Positions 42,732-52,169 of a stretch of DNA of 64,000 bases are shown one piece after another. The translations under genes and the position numbers were made by a program. Under the pieces are notes generated by a model. That model had not been told where the DNA came from. It ran no database searches and was given only the letters and a program-made list of their open reading frames with translations. Origin of the DNA: Bacteroidota bacterium (GTDB lineage Bacteria; Bacteroidota; Bacteroidia; JAFLBG01); NCBI GenBank assembly GCA_017303975.1, contig JAFLBG010000010.1, forward strand, positions 33,068 to 97,067, in the 5' to 3' direction. The stretch's first letter is position 1; each line of letters starts with the position of its first letter.

Positions 42732-44447
42732 ATGGATAGAACAAACGAAACACATGTAATTATAGAGAAGGCCGCAAAAAGTATAAATGCTGCATGCATT
42801 GTACTTGTAAAGGTTGTTCTGATTGCTGTTTTATTATTATTGCTATTTGCGCCTACTGCAAATGCACAAGGTGGAATTGACAGCTTAGAGTTTATTACCA
42901 TAAAAGGATATCAGCCCACTATTGCAAACACGGTAAAGCTTTCGGAGCAGCCCTCATTTAAAGATTCTACAAAAAAAATAATAGTTCCTCCGTATGTTAT
43001 AACACCCAAAAAAGTAAATACTGTTTTTGTTTTGGAAGAAATTAAGCCCGCCAAAATGGTTGGAGAGCCACTTACAAAATTATATAGAAGTATGTTAAAA
43101 GTTGGTGCTGGAAATTATGCTACTTCTTATGCCGAATATTTGTACAGCAACCTTCGCTCAAGAGAAGTAAATTACGGCTTACACATGAAACACTTTTCAT
43201 CACAGGCAACACTAAAAAATTATGGATTTAGCGGTTTAAGTACGAATAGCATTGATATATTCGGAAAAAAATTTCTTGCAAAACACACCATTAGCGGCAA
43301 TTTCTTATACGACAGAAATGTAGTCCATCATTACGGTTATGATACCGAAAAACACAACCTGTCTAAAAACGCCCAAAAGCAAGTATTTAATTACCTAAAT
43401 CCAGTTGCTCGAATAGTTAGTCACATAAAAGATTCAAGTAAAATAAACTATGATATCACCTTACAACACCATTTCTTTAGAGATATTTACGAAGCAAAAG
43501 AGAATAATTTTTCCGCAAGCGGCATACTTACTACCTACTACGACCATCAATTAATTACCCTCAACTCCGGTGTAGATTTTTATGCTAATTCTATGCCAAC
43601 CGATACATTTAACAATACCATCATAAAATTAAATCCCTCCATCAAATCAGGAGGTAAAACATGGGAAGGCGAATTAGGCGTATCTGTATTTACGGATATT
43701 AGCCAAGAAGCAACCATTTTTAAATTTTATCCAAGTATAAATTTCCACTACCATGTGATAGATGATATTTTTATCGCCTATACAGGGTTTACCGGAGGGT
43801 TAAGCAGAAATAGTTTTAGAACACTTGCGTTCGAAAATAATTTTATAACACCCAACCTCACACTAAAAAATACCGATAATGTGTTTAATGCATTCTTAGG
43901 AATAAAGGGTTCTGTGAGTACAAAAGATGCGTATAATTTACACGCTACCTATTCACGATACAGAAACATGGCATTGTTTAGCGTGGATACAACAGAGATA
44001 CTGTACAATAAATTTAATACAGTTTATGATGATGTTATGGTACTCGATGTTACCGGAGAATTTCAGTATCAAACCACCGAGAAAATGAAAATTATATCCA
44101 AAGCCTCTTTCTTCAACTACCAAACAACTACAGAATCAAACACATGGTACAAACCCAATGTTCAAGTTAGTGCGGGAGTAAATTATAATTTAAGAGATAA
44201 AATTGTAGCAAAAGCTGATTTGTTTTATGTTGGCAAACGATCGGCACAGCAATTTGCAAACAGCAAACTAGAGCCTATAACACTTCAATCTTTTGTGGAC
44301 GTAAACATTGGAGCCGAATACAAATACAGCAAACTAATTAGCGCATATGTAAATTTTAACAACCTAAGTGCAACACGTTACCTACGCTGGAATAATTACC
44401 CTACTCAACGATTTAACTTGCTAGTTGGCGCTAGTATTGCATTCTAG
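42732..44447 (+). CDS. Outer-membrane beta-barrel protein paired with the TPR protein
   Basis: A 571-residue exported protein. A hydrophobic helix near residues 18-45 (signal peptide ending ANAQGG) is preceded by a longer than usual polar start. The body from residue 110 has many alternating strands with aromatic girdles (EVNYGLHMKHFSSQATLKNYGFSG, SKINYDITLQHHFFRDIYEAK, ISAYVNFNNLSATRYLRWNNYP) and ends in NLLVGASIAF with the terminal Phe typical of barrel proteins. There is no TonB-dependent plug domain. It starts 1 nt after the TPR gene, indicating a joint complex. Substrate is unknown. Confidence 0.8.
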   Translation: MDRTNETHVIIEKAAKSINAACIVLVKVVLIAVLLLLLFAPTANAQGGIDSLEFITIKGYQPTIANTVKLSEQPSFKDSTKKIIVPPYVITPKKVNTVFVLEEIKPAKMVGEPLTKLYRSMLKVGAGNYATSYAEYLYSNLRSREVNYGLHMKHFSSQATLKNYGFSGLSTNSIDIFGKKFLAKHTISGNFLYDRNVVHHYGYDTEKHNLSKNAQKQVFNYLNPVARIVSHIKDSSKINYDITLQHHFFRDIYEAKENNFSASGILTTYYDHQLITLNSGVDFYANSMPTDTFNNTIIKLNPSIKSGGKTWEGELGVSVFTDISQEATIFKFYPSINFHYHVIDDIFIAYTGFTGGLSRNSFRTLAFENNFITPNLTLKNTDNVFNAFLGIKGSVSTKDAYNLHATYSRYRNMALFSVDTTEILYNKFNTVYDDVMVLDVTGEFQYQTTEKMKIISKASFFNYQTTTESNTWYKPNVQVSAGVNYNLRDKIVAKADLFYVGKRSAQQFANSKLEPITLQSFVDVNIGAEYKYSKLISAYVNFNNLSATRYLRWNNYPTQRFNLLVGASIAF

Positions 44448-44607
44448 CTCTTTTGCATTCGGGATTAAAATAATGCCCTTCTCCAAAATAACTTAGCACC
44501 AGTATTCTGTTTTGCATCACTCTATCTAACCAAATACATCAATAAGGGTTCTGGTTCTATTGACTCCACAAACATTATGGAGAAAACTAACGCTAACTAA
44601 ATAAAAA

Positions 44608-45390
44608 TTATTTTTTGCGAATTTCTTCTACGGAATTGTCGTAGCAAAGGTAGTAGGTACCTTTTTTAAGATTTGATAAATCTACTTGTTTCGAAAAACC
44701 TTTTTTTAGAATATTACCAAAATCATCATACACCTCGTATAATGACTCTGAAGAAAAGGTAATCAAACTTAAATCGGAAGAAGCATTATAATCAATGGAT
44801 TTGTTTTTAGAAGTAAAAGTTATTGGTTTAGAGTATTTAGCCACTTTGTTGTAACCAACTTGCTTAACTCTAAATTTATTCTCCCCAGAATGTGGTATTA
44901 ACTGATAAGAATACTCGTTTTGTTCAGAAGTCCCTTTACCTTGTATTTCACCTACCGGAATCCATCTCGTCCATTTAAACTGCTCAATAACAAAGGGCAA
45001 AGATCCATTCTCGTTCTTGGTTGTCCACTTTAGTAACCCACTATTAGAAACATTGATAGAAACAACATCAAAGGTTGCTTGAGATTTCAATGCATCTGGA
45101 TTTAGTACTTTAGGCTTACAACCTTCTTTATGCTTTATTTCAACAGTAACCGGAGTTCCTGGTTTCATTTGAAATTGAGTAAAATCAACCTCAAAAGCAG
45201 ATGAATTAATTTCATCTGTAGCTACCTTTCCATTTACTCGAACCTCAAAAGTACAAAAGCCAACCCCATTCTCACTAAACCCATTTTGAATAACCAGATT
45301 TCTGCTTTGGTATTTACCTTCCAAAACAATAACGCCTGCATTAGCAGCAAGTGAAATAGATATAAATAATATGAAAACTAGTTTTTTCAT
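44608..45390 (-). CDS. Exported protein with a sorting-domain-like C-terminus
   Basis: A 260-residue protein with signal peptide MKKLVFILFISISLAANAG. The body is all-beta (about 20-190). The last 60 residues (LYEVYDDFGNILKKGFSKQVDLSNLKKGTYYLCYDN) have the fold pattern of T9SS type A sorting domains (V/I-Y-D-x-x-G, then I-D-L-S-x-L-x-x-G-x-Y), but lack the YPNP start and end VEEIRKK. It may be a divergent T9SS cargo or a periplasmic protein. Function is unknown. It is monocistronic, in the opposite orientation to the barrel gene. Confidence 0.7.
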   Translation of the reverse strand: MKKLVFILFISISLAANAGVIVLEGKYQSRNLVIQNGFSENGVGFCTFEVRVNGKVATDEINSSAFEVDFTQFQMKPGTPVTVEIKHKEGCKPKVLNPDALKSQATFDVVSINVSNSGLLKWTTKNENGSLPFVIEQFKWTRWIPVGEIQGKGTSEQNEYSYQLIPHSGENKFRVKQVGYNKVAKYSKPITFTSKNKSIDYNASSDLSLITFSSESLYEVYDDFGNILKKGFSKQVDLSNLKKGTYYLCYDNSVEEIRKK

Positions 45391-45495
45391 TTAAAAATTT
45401 CATTGCAAATATACTCTATAATGACTGCAAAGCAATACCCCTGCCAAGAATTTATTTCAAAAATATTAACATGTTTTGAGGGTAGCCGATAAATA

Positions 45496-45687
45496 CTATA
45501 AACTTGTTTTTATCTTAACAAAAAGATATAGCGAAGCCAGAACTAAAGCTATGAATATCAGTATTTTATATGTTTTGGGGAAATGTATTCCGGTAATGTT
45601 TTTATCTCTTCTGTACGACCACAGCATCAAAAAAACAAACGCGATAAAAAATAAAATGGCAAATATTATTTGTCCTTTGCTAAACAT
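45496..45687 (-). CDS. Small two-helix membrane protein
   Basis: A 63-residue protein, MFSKGQIIFAILFFIAFVF then a polar loop (YRRDKNITGIHFPKTYK) and a second helix ILIFIALVLASLYLFVKI. Near-identical layouts (MF-S-K-x-Q-I start, basic loop) occur in many Bacteroidota genomes as a conserved hypothetical, so it is preferred over the plus-strand frame of 75 codons at 45476-45703. Topology is two membrane passes. Role is unknown. Confidence 0.7.
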   Translation of the reverse strand: MFSKGQIIFAILFFIAFVFLMLWSYRRDKNITGIHFPKTYKILIFIALVLASLYLFVKIKTSL

Positions 45688-45803
45688 GGTATCCGGTTTC
45701 TAATAAATAACTCCTATTCTATTGCTACTAATACACTTACCAGTAAATTGAGTTTTTATTTCTAAATTAAAGCTACGAATAAAAGCTCGATTGATAAAAA
45801 CAT

Positions 45804-47909
45804 ATGCGCGCATTACATCTATTTTTACTTTTAACCACACCCTCCTTTTTAGTTGCAAGCAAGATAGATAAAGGCTTTAAGGCACTTTCCATTTACAATT
45901 ATTTTGAAGCAAAAAAAATATTTGAAAAAAACATCAAAAAAAATCCGGTAGCTGCGTATTATGGATTAGCTACCATTTATTCCCGCAACGACAATCCATT
46001 CTATCAAATTGATACCGCATACGTTTACATCAAAAAAGTATCTTTTAATTACGGAATTCAACCTTCCAATGCGCACGAAAAATTCAAAAAACATGGCATT
46101 ACCCGAAAATCAATCGATAGTTTAAAAAACACGGTATTCGAAAAAGCTTTTGCTTCCTATAAAAATTCACTCCCTTCTTTAAATTATTTTTTAGAAACAT
46201 ACACAGATGCGCCTCAACGTAGCTTAGCTTTAAACAGTAGAGATAGTATAGTATTTGCGGAAGTGAAAAACATAAACACAGCAGACTCTTATATTAATTT
46301 TATTGAAAACTACCCCTCTTCCAAACAACTAAAGGAAGCTAAAACACTTTACGAAACAGCCAAATACAAAGAAGCAACTGCCAACAAAACCATTGACGAA
46401 TACGAAAAATTCTTGAGAGAAAACCCATATAGCCCTTATAAATACGATGCAGAAAATGCATTATTCTCGCTCATGATAACTAATGGAACAATAAACGAGT
46501 ACCAGTATTTTATAAAACGATTTCCAAACAATCACAACGTAGAATCTGCTTGGCATGCGATATACACACTTTATACAGCCGACCATAAACCTAAATCCAT
46601 TGCAGAGTTTAGATTCAAGTTCCCTGATTATCCGTACATGGACAATTTGATAAGCGAGCTGGATTTAGCTCTGACAGAGTTATATAAAGTAAAGCAAAAC
46701 AACAAATGGGGATTTATAGATGCAAGTGGGAAACAAAAAATTGGCTTTGTGTACGACTGGGTTGAGGATTTTTCTGAAGGCTTAGCAGCTGTAGGACTGA
46801 ATGGCAAAGCCGGCTTTATAAACAAAGCAGGTAAAATAATTGTACCCTTTGAATACGATGATGTAGAAGCTTTTAAAAATGGATTTGCATCCGTAAGAAA
46901 AAATGAAAAGGCTGGAATGATAGACAAACTAGGGAATATAGCCATCCCCATAGAATATCAAGACATTGGGGATATGAACGAATATTGCGTTTGGATAAAA
47001 AAGGGCAATCAGTATGGGTTTCTAAATAATTTGGGCAAATCAATTATAGAGCCGTTGTATGAAAATGTACACGACTTTAACCAAAACCTTGCAGCAATAA
47101 GCATTTCGGGCAAGTGGGGATTTATTACCAAACGCGGAAGCATATTAATTGCGCCTACTTTTGATTGGGTTGAAAGTTTTGAAAACAACTTTGCACGAAT
47201 AAAAAACAACAATAAATATGGATTGATTGACACCCTTGGTCAATTTGTATTCCCTTGCGAATACGATGTTTTAGACAGAACAGAAGATTTGTTTATTCTA
47301 GTTAAAGATGGCAAATATGGCTTTGGAAACAATTTAGGAAAAACTAGTATCCCTTTGGAATACGACTATTCTCCGTCTATCGTAAAAGGTTTATTCGAAA
47401 ATGGATTTGCTAAATTGCAAAAAAACAAAAAGCAAGGCATGGTTGATAAAACCGGAAATATACTTGTGCCCATTGAATATGATGAACTCAATTATTTTTC
47501 GAACGAGTTAGCGGCAGTGCGAAAAAAAACAAAGTGGGGATATATCGATTTACAATTAAAATTAGCCATTGGATTTCAGTTTGACTACGCTACCAATTTT
47601 TTAAATGGATATGCCTGCGTTAAAAAAAAGGAGAAATGGGGGCTAATTTCTAAAGATGGGAAGTTTCAAATAACCCCTGAATACGAACAAATGCAGCTAC
47701 CTGCACTAAAATGCAATTGCTTATTCGTAAAAAAAGAAAAATGGGGAATTGTATCTTTAAAAAATGAATTGCTTGTAGATTTAACTAACGACAACATTGA
47801 AATTATTGATGCTAACTTGATAAAACTTTCGAGAAATAGCGCAAATGCTTATTATAATTGCACGTTAAATAAATTAATTTGGAAGGAAGATAGTTATGAT
47901 GTTCAATAA
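45804..47909 (+). CDS. Exported WG-repeat protein
   Basis: A 701-residue protein with signal peptide MRALHLFLLLTTPSFLVAS. Residues 20-290 are helical and TPR-like. Residues 290-690 hold about 11 WG repeats (examples NKWGFIDASGKQKIGFVYDW, GKAGFINKAGKIIVPFEYDD, KKWGYIDLQLKLAI-like), each about 38 residues with a WGF/AGF/YGL turn and VPFEYDD ending. WG repeats form beta-propeller-like structures thought to bind other proteins; function is unknown. The stop overlaps the longer start of the next gene by 14 nt, or lies 10 nt before its preferred start. Confidence 0.87.
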   Translation: MRALHLFLLLTTPSFLVASKIDKGFKALSIYNYFEAKKIFEKNIKKNPVAAYYGLATIYSRNDNPFYQIDTAYVYIKKVSFNYGIQPSNAHEKFKKHGITRKSIDSLKNTVFEKAFASYKNSLPSLNYFLETYTDAPQRSLALNSRDSIVFAEVKNINTADSYINFIENYPSSKQLKEAKTLYETAKYKEATANKTIDEYEKFLRENPYSPYKYDAENALFSLMITNGTINEYQYFIKRFPNNHNVESAWHAIYTLYTADHKPKSIAEFRFKFPDYPYMDNLISELDLALTELYKVKQNNKWGFIDASGKQKIGFVYDWVEDFSEGLAAVGLNGKAGFINKAGKIIVPFEYDDVEAFKNGFASVRKNEKAGMIDKLGNIAIPIEYQDIGDMNEYCVWIKKGNQYGFLNNLGKSIIEPLYENVHDFNQNLAAISISGKWGFITKRGSILIAPTFDWVESFENNFARIKNNNKYGLIDTLGQFVFPCEYDVLDRTEDLFILVKDGKYGFGNNLGKTSIPLEYDYSPSIVKGLFENGFAKLQKNKKQGMVDKTGNILVPIEYDELNYFSNELAAVRKKTKWGYIDLQLKLAIGFQFDYATNFLNGYACVKKKEKWGLISKDGKFQITPEYEQMQLPALKCNCLFVKKEKWGIVSLKNELLVDLTNDNIEIIDANLIKLSRNSANAYYNCTLNKLIWKEDSYDVQ

Positions 47910-47919
47910 AAAAACAAGT

Positions 47920-48291
47920 ATGAAAAAATCTGTATCTATTTTTACCACAACTGTATTTTTCCTTTTACTTCATTTTTTGGCAGTTGCACAACCCGATTCC
48001 TCTGCAACCACAACAGCTTCAAACAAAGCTCGATTAGTAGTTTCTTTCAACAGCATATGTTGTGGAATAGATAAAGTATTGCACAAACAATTTTTAGAAA
48101 CGCTGGAAAAATATCCAAAAAAAGTAGAACACAACATGTATCGGTGGGGCCGAGAAGGTGAAATGGACTACTGCTTTACATTGCAAGAATTATCAAAGAA
48201 AGATCAAAAAAAATTTATTCGAAAAATAAAGAAAACCATCAAAGGCTCTAGAATGGTAACAATTCAGCAAAACATCAATTGTCCTAGATAA
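47920..48291 (+). CDS. Small exported protein of unknown function
   Basis: A 123-residue protein with signal peptide MKKSVSIFTTTVFFLLLHFLAVA. The mature part (ARLVVSFNSICCGID, then LETLEKYPKKVEHN, MYRWGREGEMDYCFTL) has paired cysteines and may be a small beta/alpha domain. The ATG at 47920 is chosen over 47896 because it begins directly at a normal signal peptide. I recognise no family. It follows the WG-repeat gene with the same orientation and is probably cotranscribed. Confidence 0.65.
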   Translation: MKKSVSIFTTTVFFLLLHFLAVAQPDSSATTTASNKARLVVSFNSICCGIDKVLHKQFLETLEKYPKKVEHNMYRWGREGEMDYCFTLQELSKKDQKKFIRKIKKTIKGSRMVTIQQNINCPR

Positions 48292-48308
48292 AATAATTCG
48301 TAAAAAAT

Positions 48309-48962
48309 TTACGGAGCAATTCGATAAATATCCCAAGAATTATTTTGGTTCAATTCGTACACAATTCTGTCGTGCAAACGGCTTTGTCGGCCTTGCCAAA
48401 ACTCTATCCTGTTTGGCTTTAGCACATACCCACCCCAATAAGGTGGTCGAGGAATATCTTCGCCCGGAAATCTAGTTTCAAATTCCTTTAGTTTTTTATC
48501 TATAAAGTCTCGTGATGCAATTTTTTCGCTTTGTGGCGATGTCCACGCCCCTAGCTTGCTGCCTCTTGGTCTGCTTGCAAAATACAAATCCGATTCGGCA
48601 TCAGACTGTTTCTCTAAAACACCCTCAATACGCACTTGTCGCTCCAATTCAGGCCAAAAGAAAAGCATGTTCGCTTTAGGATTTTCATGTATGTCTTTCG
48701 ATTTTCTACTGTGGTAATTGGTATAAAAAACAAAGCCATTTGCTTCAAAATTTCGCAACAACAAAACTCGTGCAGAAGGCACTGAGTCTTTGCTTGCGGT
48801 AGACAACACCATTGCATTGGGCTCCAACACTTTACTTTCAACAGCCTGAGTAAACCAAGCCTCAAACTGCTTAATTGGATTATCATTTACATCTTTTTCC
48901 GAAAGCGATAATTTCGAAAAATCATGCCTTAGCTTATTTAAATATTCGCGTACATTTTCCAT
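48309..48962 (-). CDS. pdxH: Pyridoxamine 5'-phosphate oxidase
   Basis: A 217-residue FMN enzyme. SVPSARVLLLRNFEANGFVFYTNYHSRKSKDI carries the FMN- and substrate-binding region. RQVRIEGVLEKQS, RPRGSKLGAWTSPQS and the C-terminal RIEFWQGRQSRLHDRIVY complete the family. It oxidises pyridoxamine or pyridoxine phosphate to PLP, used by, for example, the class III aminotransferase at 52 kb. The ATG at 48962 is preferred to an in-frame TTG 18 nt upstream. It is convergent with the small exported protein gene (17 nt between stops). Confidence 0.95.
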   Translation of the reverse strand: MENVREYLNKLRHDFSKLSLSEKDVNDNPIKQFEAWFTQAVESKVLEPNAMVLSTASKDSVPSARVLLLRNFEANGFVFYTNYHSRKSKDIHENPKANMLFFWPELERQVRIEGVLEKQSDAESDLYFASRPRGSKLGAWTSPQSEKIASRDFIDKKLKEFETRFPGEDIPRPPYWGGYVLKPNRIEFWQGRQSRLHDRIVYELNQNNSWDIYRIAP

Positions 48963-49019
48963 ATTGTTGGCTAATTTCAATTTAATTTCGGAATTTTTAG
49001 GTTAAACTCATAAATTTAC

Positions 49020-49027
49020 TATATTTG
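49020..49027 (+). promoter_or_regulatory. Predicted -7 element of the lipoprotein gene at 49058
   Basis: TATATTTG matches TAnnTTTG and is 30 nt before the ATG at 49058. An in-frame upstream start at 49025 would lie within this element, supporting the shorter protein. Confidence 0.5.
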
Positions 49028-49057
49028 ACACGTTTAAATCTTAACAAACTAAGTAAA

Positions 49058-49972
49058 ATGTATATGAACTATCTTTCAATCAGACGATTATCAGTTGTAG
49101 CTTTAACAGCTTCAGTAATTACACTTGGATCATGTGGCGGCAACGAAAAAAAGGGAGAAGGCGAAGACATGAATGACTCTACAGCAGTTGATACTGCTCA
49201 AGTAGAAGCGCCAAAAACCAACGTGTTTTATTCAATACCTTCACCTATTCAGTTGGGTAAGTTATTGCAAAAGGCGGGTGCAACATACGATAAAAAATTA
49301 TTGAACTCTACTGAAAATGTTTCTAAATATTCTACCAAGTTTAACAAAGCATTAAACCTAGGTGTTTATGGTGCCGATATGAGCTACTCTGCTATATTCG
49401 GACAAACACAAGAAGTAATGAACTACTTAGATTGTTCTAAAAAAATTGCTGATGAATTAGGTGCTTCTGGCGCATACGCATCTTCAGTAATTGATAGATT
49501 AAAGAAAAACGTTAACAACAAAGATTCGTTGTTAAATATGATTTCTGATATTTTCATGAACTCGAACGAAACATTTAAGGAAAGTGAGCAAATGAACACT
49601 TATTTGCTTTCTATCTCCGGTGGTTTTATTGAAGGATTGTATGTTGGAACTCAACTTACAAAAACAATAAAAGACAACGATGCAATTGTTACTAGAATAG
49701 CTGAATTAAAAGGTTCTTTAAACAACTTAGTTGCGCTATTAAGCACACAAGAATCTGATGCTGACATCATGAATATCCTAACAGATTTAAAAGACATTAA
49801 ATCTATTTATGATGAAATGCAAATGGATAACACGCAAGCTACCGTAAAAGAAGATGCTGCAAAAAACACAATTACTATTGGTGGTACATCTAAATACACA
49901 TTGTCTAAAGAACAATTAGAAAAGATTACAACAAAAGCAGAAGCGTTAAGAAAGAAAATTACGAATCAGTAA
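49058..49972 (+). CDS. Lipoprotein of unknown function
   Basis: A 304-residue lipoprotein. The signal peptide MYMNYLSIRRLSVVALTASVITLGSC has lipobox LGSC, and an acidic stretch (KKGEGEDMNDSTAVD) follows as in many surface-facing lipoproteins. The mature part is helical (YDKKLLNSTENVSKYSTKFNK, VIDRLKKNVNNKDSLLNMISD, LEKITTKAEALRKKITNQ). I do not recognise the family with confidence. It lies 43 nt before the next small exported protein on the same strand. The start follows the -7 element at 49020. Confidence 0.7.
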   Translation: MYMNYLSIRRLSVVALTASVITLGSCGGNEKKGEGEDMNDSTAVDTAQVEAPKTNVFYSIPSPIQLGKLLQKAGATYDKKLLNSTENVSKYSTKFNKALNLGVYGADMSYSAIFGQTQEVMNYLDCSKKIADELGASGAYASSVIDRLKKNVNNKDSLLNMISDIFMNSNETFKESEQMNTYLLSISGGFIEGLYVGTQLTKTIKDNDAIVTRIAELKGSLNNLVALLSTQESDADIMNILTDLKDIKSIYDEMQMDNTQATVKEDAAKNTITIGGTSKYTLSKEQLEKITTKAEALRKKITNQ

Positions 49973-50015
49973 TTTTAAAGGGGGTTTACAAGCGTAACAA
50001 CAAAAAAATATTCGC

Positions 50016-50441
50016 GTGAAATTAAAATTCATCTTTACCGTTTTAGTTGTAGCATTATTTAGTATTGCAGGTTACTCTCAATGCCAAACTTTTTCTAGAC
50101 AAAAATGCTATCCTAAATTAAAGCCATACATAGCTAACGATCAGTTGTATTCCACTACGATGCTAAACGATACCAAAATTGAGGTACCAATGACTTTTTA
50201 TTATGGGGATGAGTATAGAATGGTTATTTGTGCAGAAGAACAATTAGGCAAAATAGAGCTTAATTTAAAGGACATGAATAACAACGTTATTTATACTACA
50301 AAAAGTTATGGTACCATTATGTGGGATTTTAACGTAGATGTAACACAAGATTTAACAATTGAAATCAAAACACAAGAAGGCTCAAAAGAGGAAACTCTTG
50401 ATAAAAGCGGATGCGTTACAATTTTGGTTGGATTCAAATAA
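50016..50441 (+). CDS. Small exported protein of unknown function
   Basis: A 141-residue protein starting at GTG (MKLKFIFTVLVVALFSIAGYSQ signal peptide). The mature part is beta-rich with Cys residues near the start (CQTFSRQKCYPKL) and end (SGCVTILVGFK). EVPMTFYYGDEYRMVICAEEQ is followed by strands. No family is recognised. It follows the lipoprotein gene by 43 nt, and a strong terminator ends the unit. Confidence 0.68.
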   Translation: MKLKFIFTVLVVALFSIAGYSQCQTFSRQKCYPKLKPYIANDQLYSTTMLNDTKIEVPMTFYYGDEYRMVICAEEQLGKIELNLKDMNNNVIYTTKSYGTIMWDFNVDVTQDLTIEIKTQEGSKEETLDKSGCVTILVGFK

Positions 50442-50459
50442 AACATATTTCCATTCACT

Positions 50460-50496
50460 AAAAGCTCTTAAAATGCCGGTCATTTTAAGAGCTTTT
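50460..50496 (+). terminator. Intrinsic terminator
   Basis: AAAAGCTCTTAAAATG (50460-50475) pairs perfectly with CATTTTAAGAGCTTTT (50481-50496) around a 5-nt loop, then continues in T-rich sequence. It is 18 nt past the stop at 50441. Confidence 0.9.
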
Positions 50497-50528
50497 TTAT
50501 TATAATTACATTCAATTTTTTTACTACT

Positions 50529-52160
50529 ATGCAAAATATAGAATTCAATAAAAATGAGGATAAGATGAAACTGCTTATTTCTCAAATGAATCAACGCTTA
50601 GAAAAAATTTATTTAGGAGGCGGGAAAAGCAAAATTGAGAAGCAGCACGAACAAGGAAAACTAACTGCCAGAGAACGCATCAATTACCTACTAGATAAAG
50701 ATTCTAAATTTATTGAAGTGGGTGCATTTGTAGGCGATGACATGTACAAAGAACACGGTGGATGCACTGCAGGTGGCGTAGTTATTGGCATTGGATATGT
50801 AAGTAAACGTCAATGCATTATTGTAGCGAATGATGCTACTGTTAAGGCCGGAGCCTGGTTTCCAATAACCGGAAAAAAGAATTTGCGTGCGCAAGAAATA
50901 GCAATGGAAAATAGATTGCCAATTATTTACTTGGTAGATAGTGCAGGTGTTTACCTTCCTATGCAAGACGAAATTTTTCCCGACAAAGAACACTTTGGAA
51001 GAATATTTAGAAACAATGCGATCATGTCGTCCATGGGTATTATTCAAATATCTGCAATTATGGGCAGTTGCGTAGCAGGCGGGGCGTACCTTCCTATCAT
51101 GAGTGACGAAGCCATGATAGTAGATAAAACTGGGAGTATTTTCTTGGCAGGCTCTTACCTTGTAAAAGCGGCTATTGGCGAGGATATTGACAACGAAACA
51201 TTGGGCGGTGCTACTACACATTGCGAAATTAGTGGTGTTACCGATTATAAATGCAAAGACGATAAAGATTGTTTAGACAGAATAAAAAATATTTTCGATA
51301 AAATTGGATCTTTTGAAAAAGCCGGATTCGACCGTGTTGCAAGTAAAGCACCTAAGAAAGATGAAAAAGAAATTTACGGAATAATTCCTGATGCAAGAGA
51401 TAAGCAATACGACATGCAGGAAATTATTGATAGATTGGTGGACGAATCAAACTTTGAAGAATACAAAGAAACTTACGGCAAATCTATTTTATGCGGGCTT
51501 GCACGTATTGATGGATGGGCTGTTGGGATTGTTGCCAACCAACGCAAGGTAGTGAAAAGCAAAAAAGGTGAAATGCAATTTGGAGGCGTAATTTATTCCG
51601 ACTCGGCAGATAAAGCAGCGCGCTTTATTATGAACTGCAATCAGAAAAAAATTCCATTGCTGTTTTTGCAAGATGTAACAGGCTTTATGGTAGGCTCCAG
51701 ATCTGAGCAAGGTGGCATTATTAAAGATGGTGCCAAATTAGTAAATGCCATGAGCAACTCTGTAGTGCCTAAATTTACGGTGATTGTAGGCAACTCGTAC
51801 GGAGCAGGAAATTATGCGATGTGCGGAAAAGCGTATGACCCAAGACTTATTGTTGCCTGGCCTACTGCTCAAATAGCAGTAATGGGAGGTGCACAGGCAG
51901 CAAAAGTATTATTACAAATTCAAGTAAGCACATTAAAAGCCCAAGGAAAAGTAATAACACCCGAAGACGAAAAAAAATTATTGGAAACTATTACTGACCG
52001 CTATACCGCACAAACATCACCTTATTACGCTGCATCCAGAATATGGGTAGATGCAATTATTGATCCACTAGACACACGCAAATGGATTTCTATGGGCATA
52101 GAGGCTGCTAATCATGCGCCCATTACCAAGCAGTATAATGTAGGGATTTTGCAGACGTAA
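50529..52160 (+). CDS. Acyl-CoA carboxylase carboxyltransferase (beta) subunit
   Basis: A 543-residue carboxyltransferase of the PccB/MmdA family. GKLTARERINYLLDKDSKFIEVG opens the fold. KKNLRAQEIAMENRLPIIYLVDSAGVYLP and IMGSCVAGGAYLPIMSDEAMIV are the first oxyanion-hole region. LFLQDVTGFMVGSRSEQGGII and VIVGNSYGAGNYAMCGKAYDP are the second. It transfers carboxyl from biotin to propionyl-CoA, methylcrotonyl-CoA or a similar acyl-CoA; which one is not decided by sequence here. No biotin-carboxylase subunit is adjacent. It has a terminator just upstream, then its own start. Confidence 0.9.
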   Translation: MQNIEFNKNEDKMKLLISQMNQRLEKIYLGGGKSKIEKQHEQGKLTARERINYLLDKDSKFIEVGAFVGDDMYKEHGGCTAGGVVIGIGYVSKRQCIIVANDATVKAGAWFPITGKKNLRAQEIAMENRLPIIYLVDSAGVYLPMQDEIFPDKEHFGRIFRNNAIMSSMGIIQISAIMGSCVAGGAYLPIMSDEAMIVDKTGSIFLAGSYLVKAAIGEDIDNETLGGATTHCEISGVTDYKCKDDKDCLDRIKNIFDKIGSFEKAGFDRVASKAPKKDEKEIYGIIPDARDKQYDMQEIIDRLVDESNFEEYKETYGKSILCGLARIDGWAVGIVANQRKVVKSKKGEMQFGGVIYSDSADKAARFIMNCNQKKIPLLFLQDVTGFMVGSRSEQGGIIKDGAKLVNAMSNSVVPKFTVIVGNSYGAGNYAMCGKAYDPRLIVAWPTAQIAVMGGAQAAKVLLQIQVSTLKAQGKVITPEDEKKLLETITDRYTAQTSPYYAASRIWVDAIIDPLDTRKWISMGIEAANHAPITKQYNVGILQT

Positions 52161-52169
52161 ATGAAATAA

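Noticed and set aside
45476..45703. Plus-strand frame of 75 codons
   Set aside because: It lies opposite the two-helix membrane protein at 45496-45687, whose sequence and layout are of a kind common in this phylum; the plus-strand product has no plausible features.
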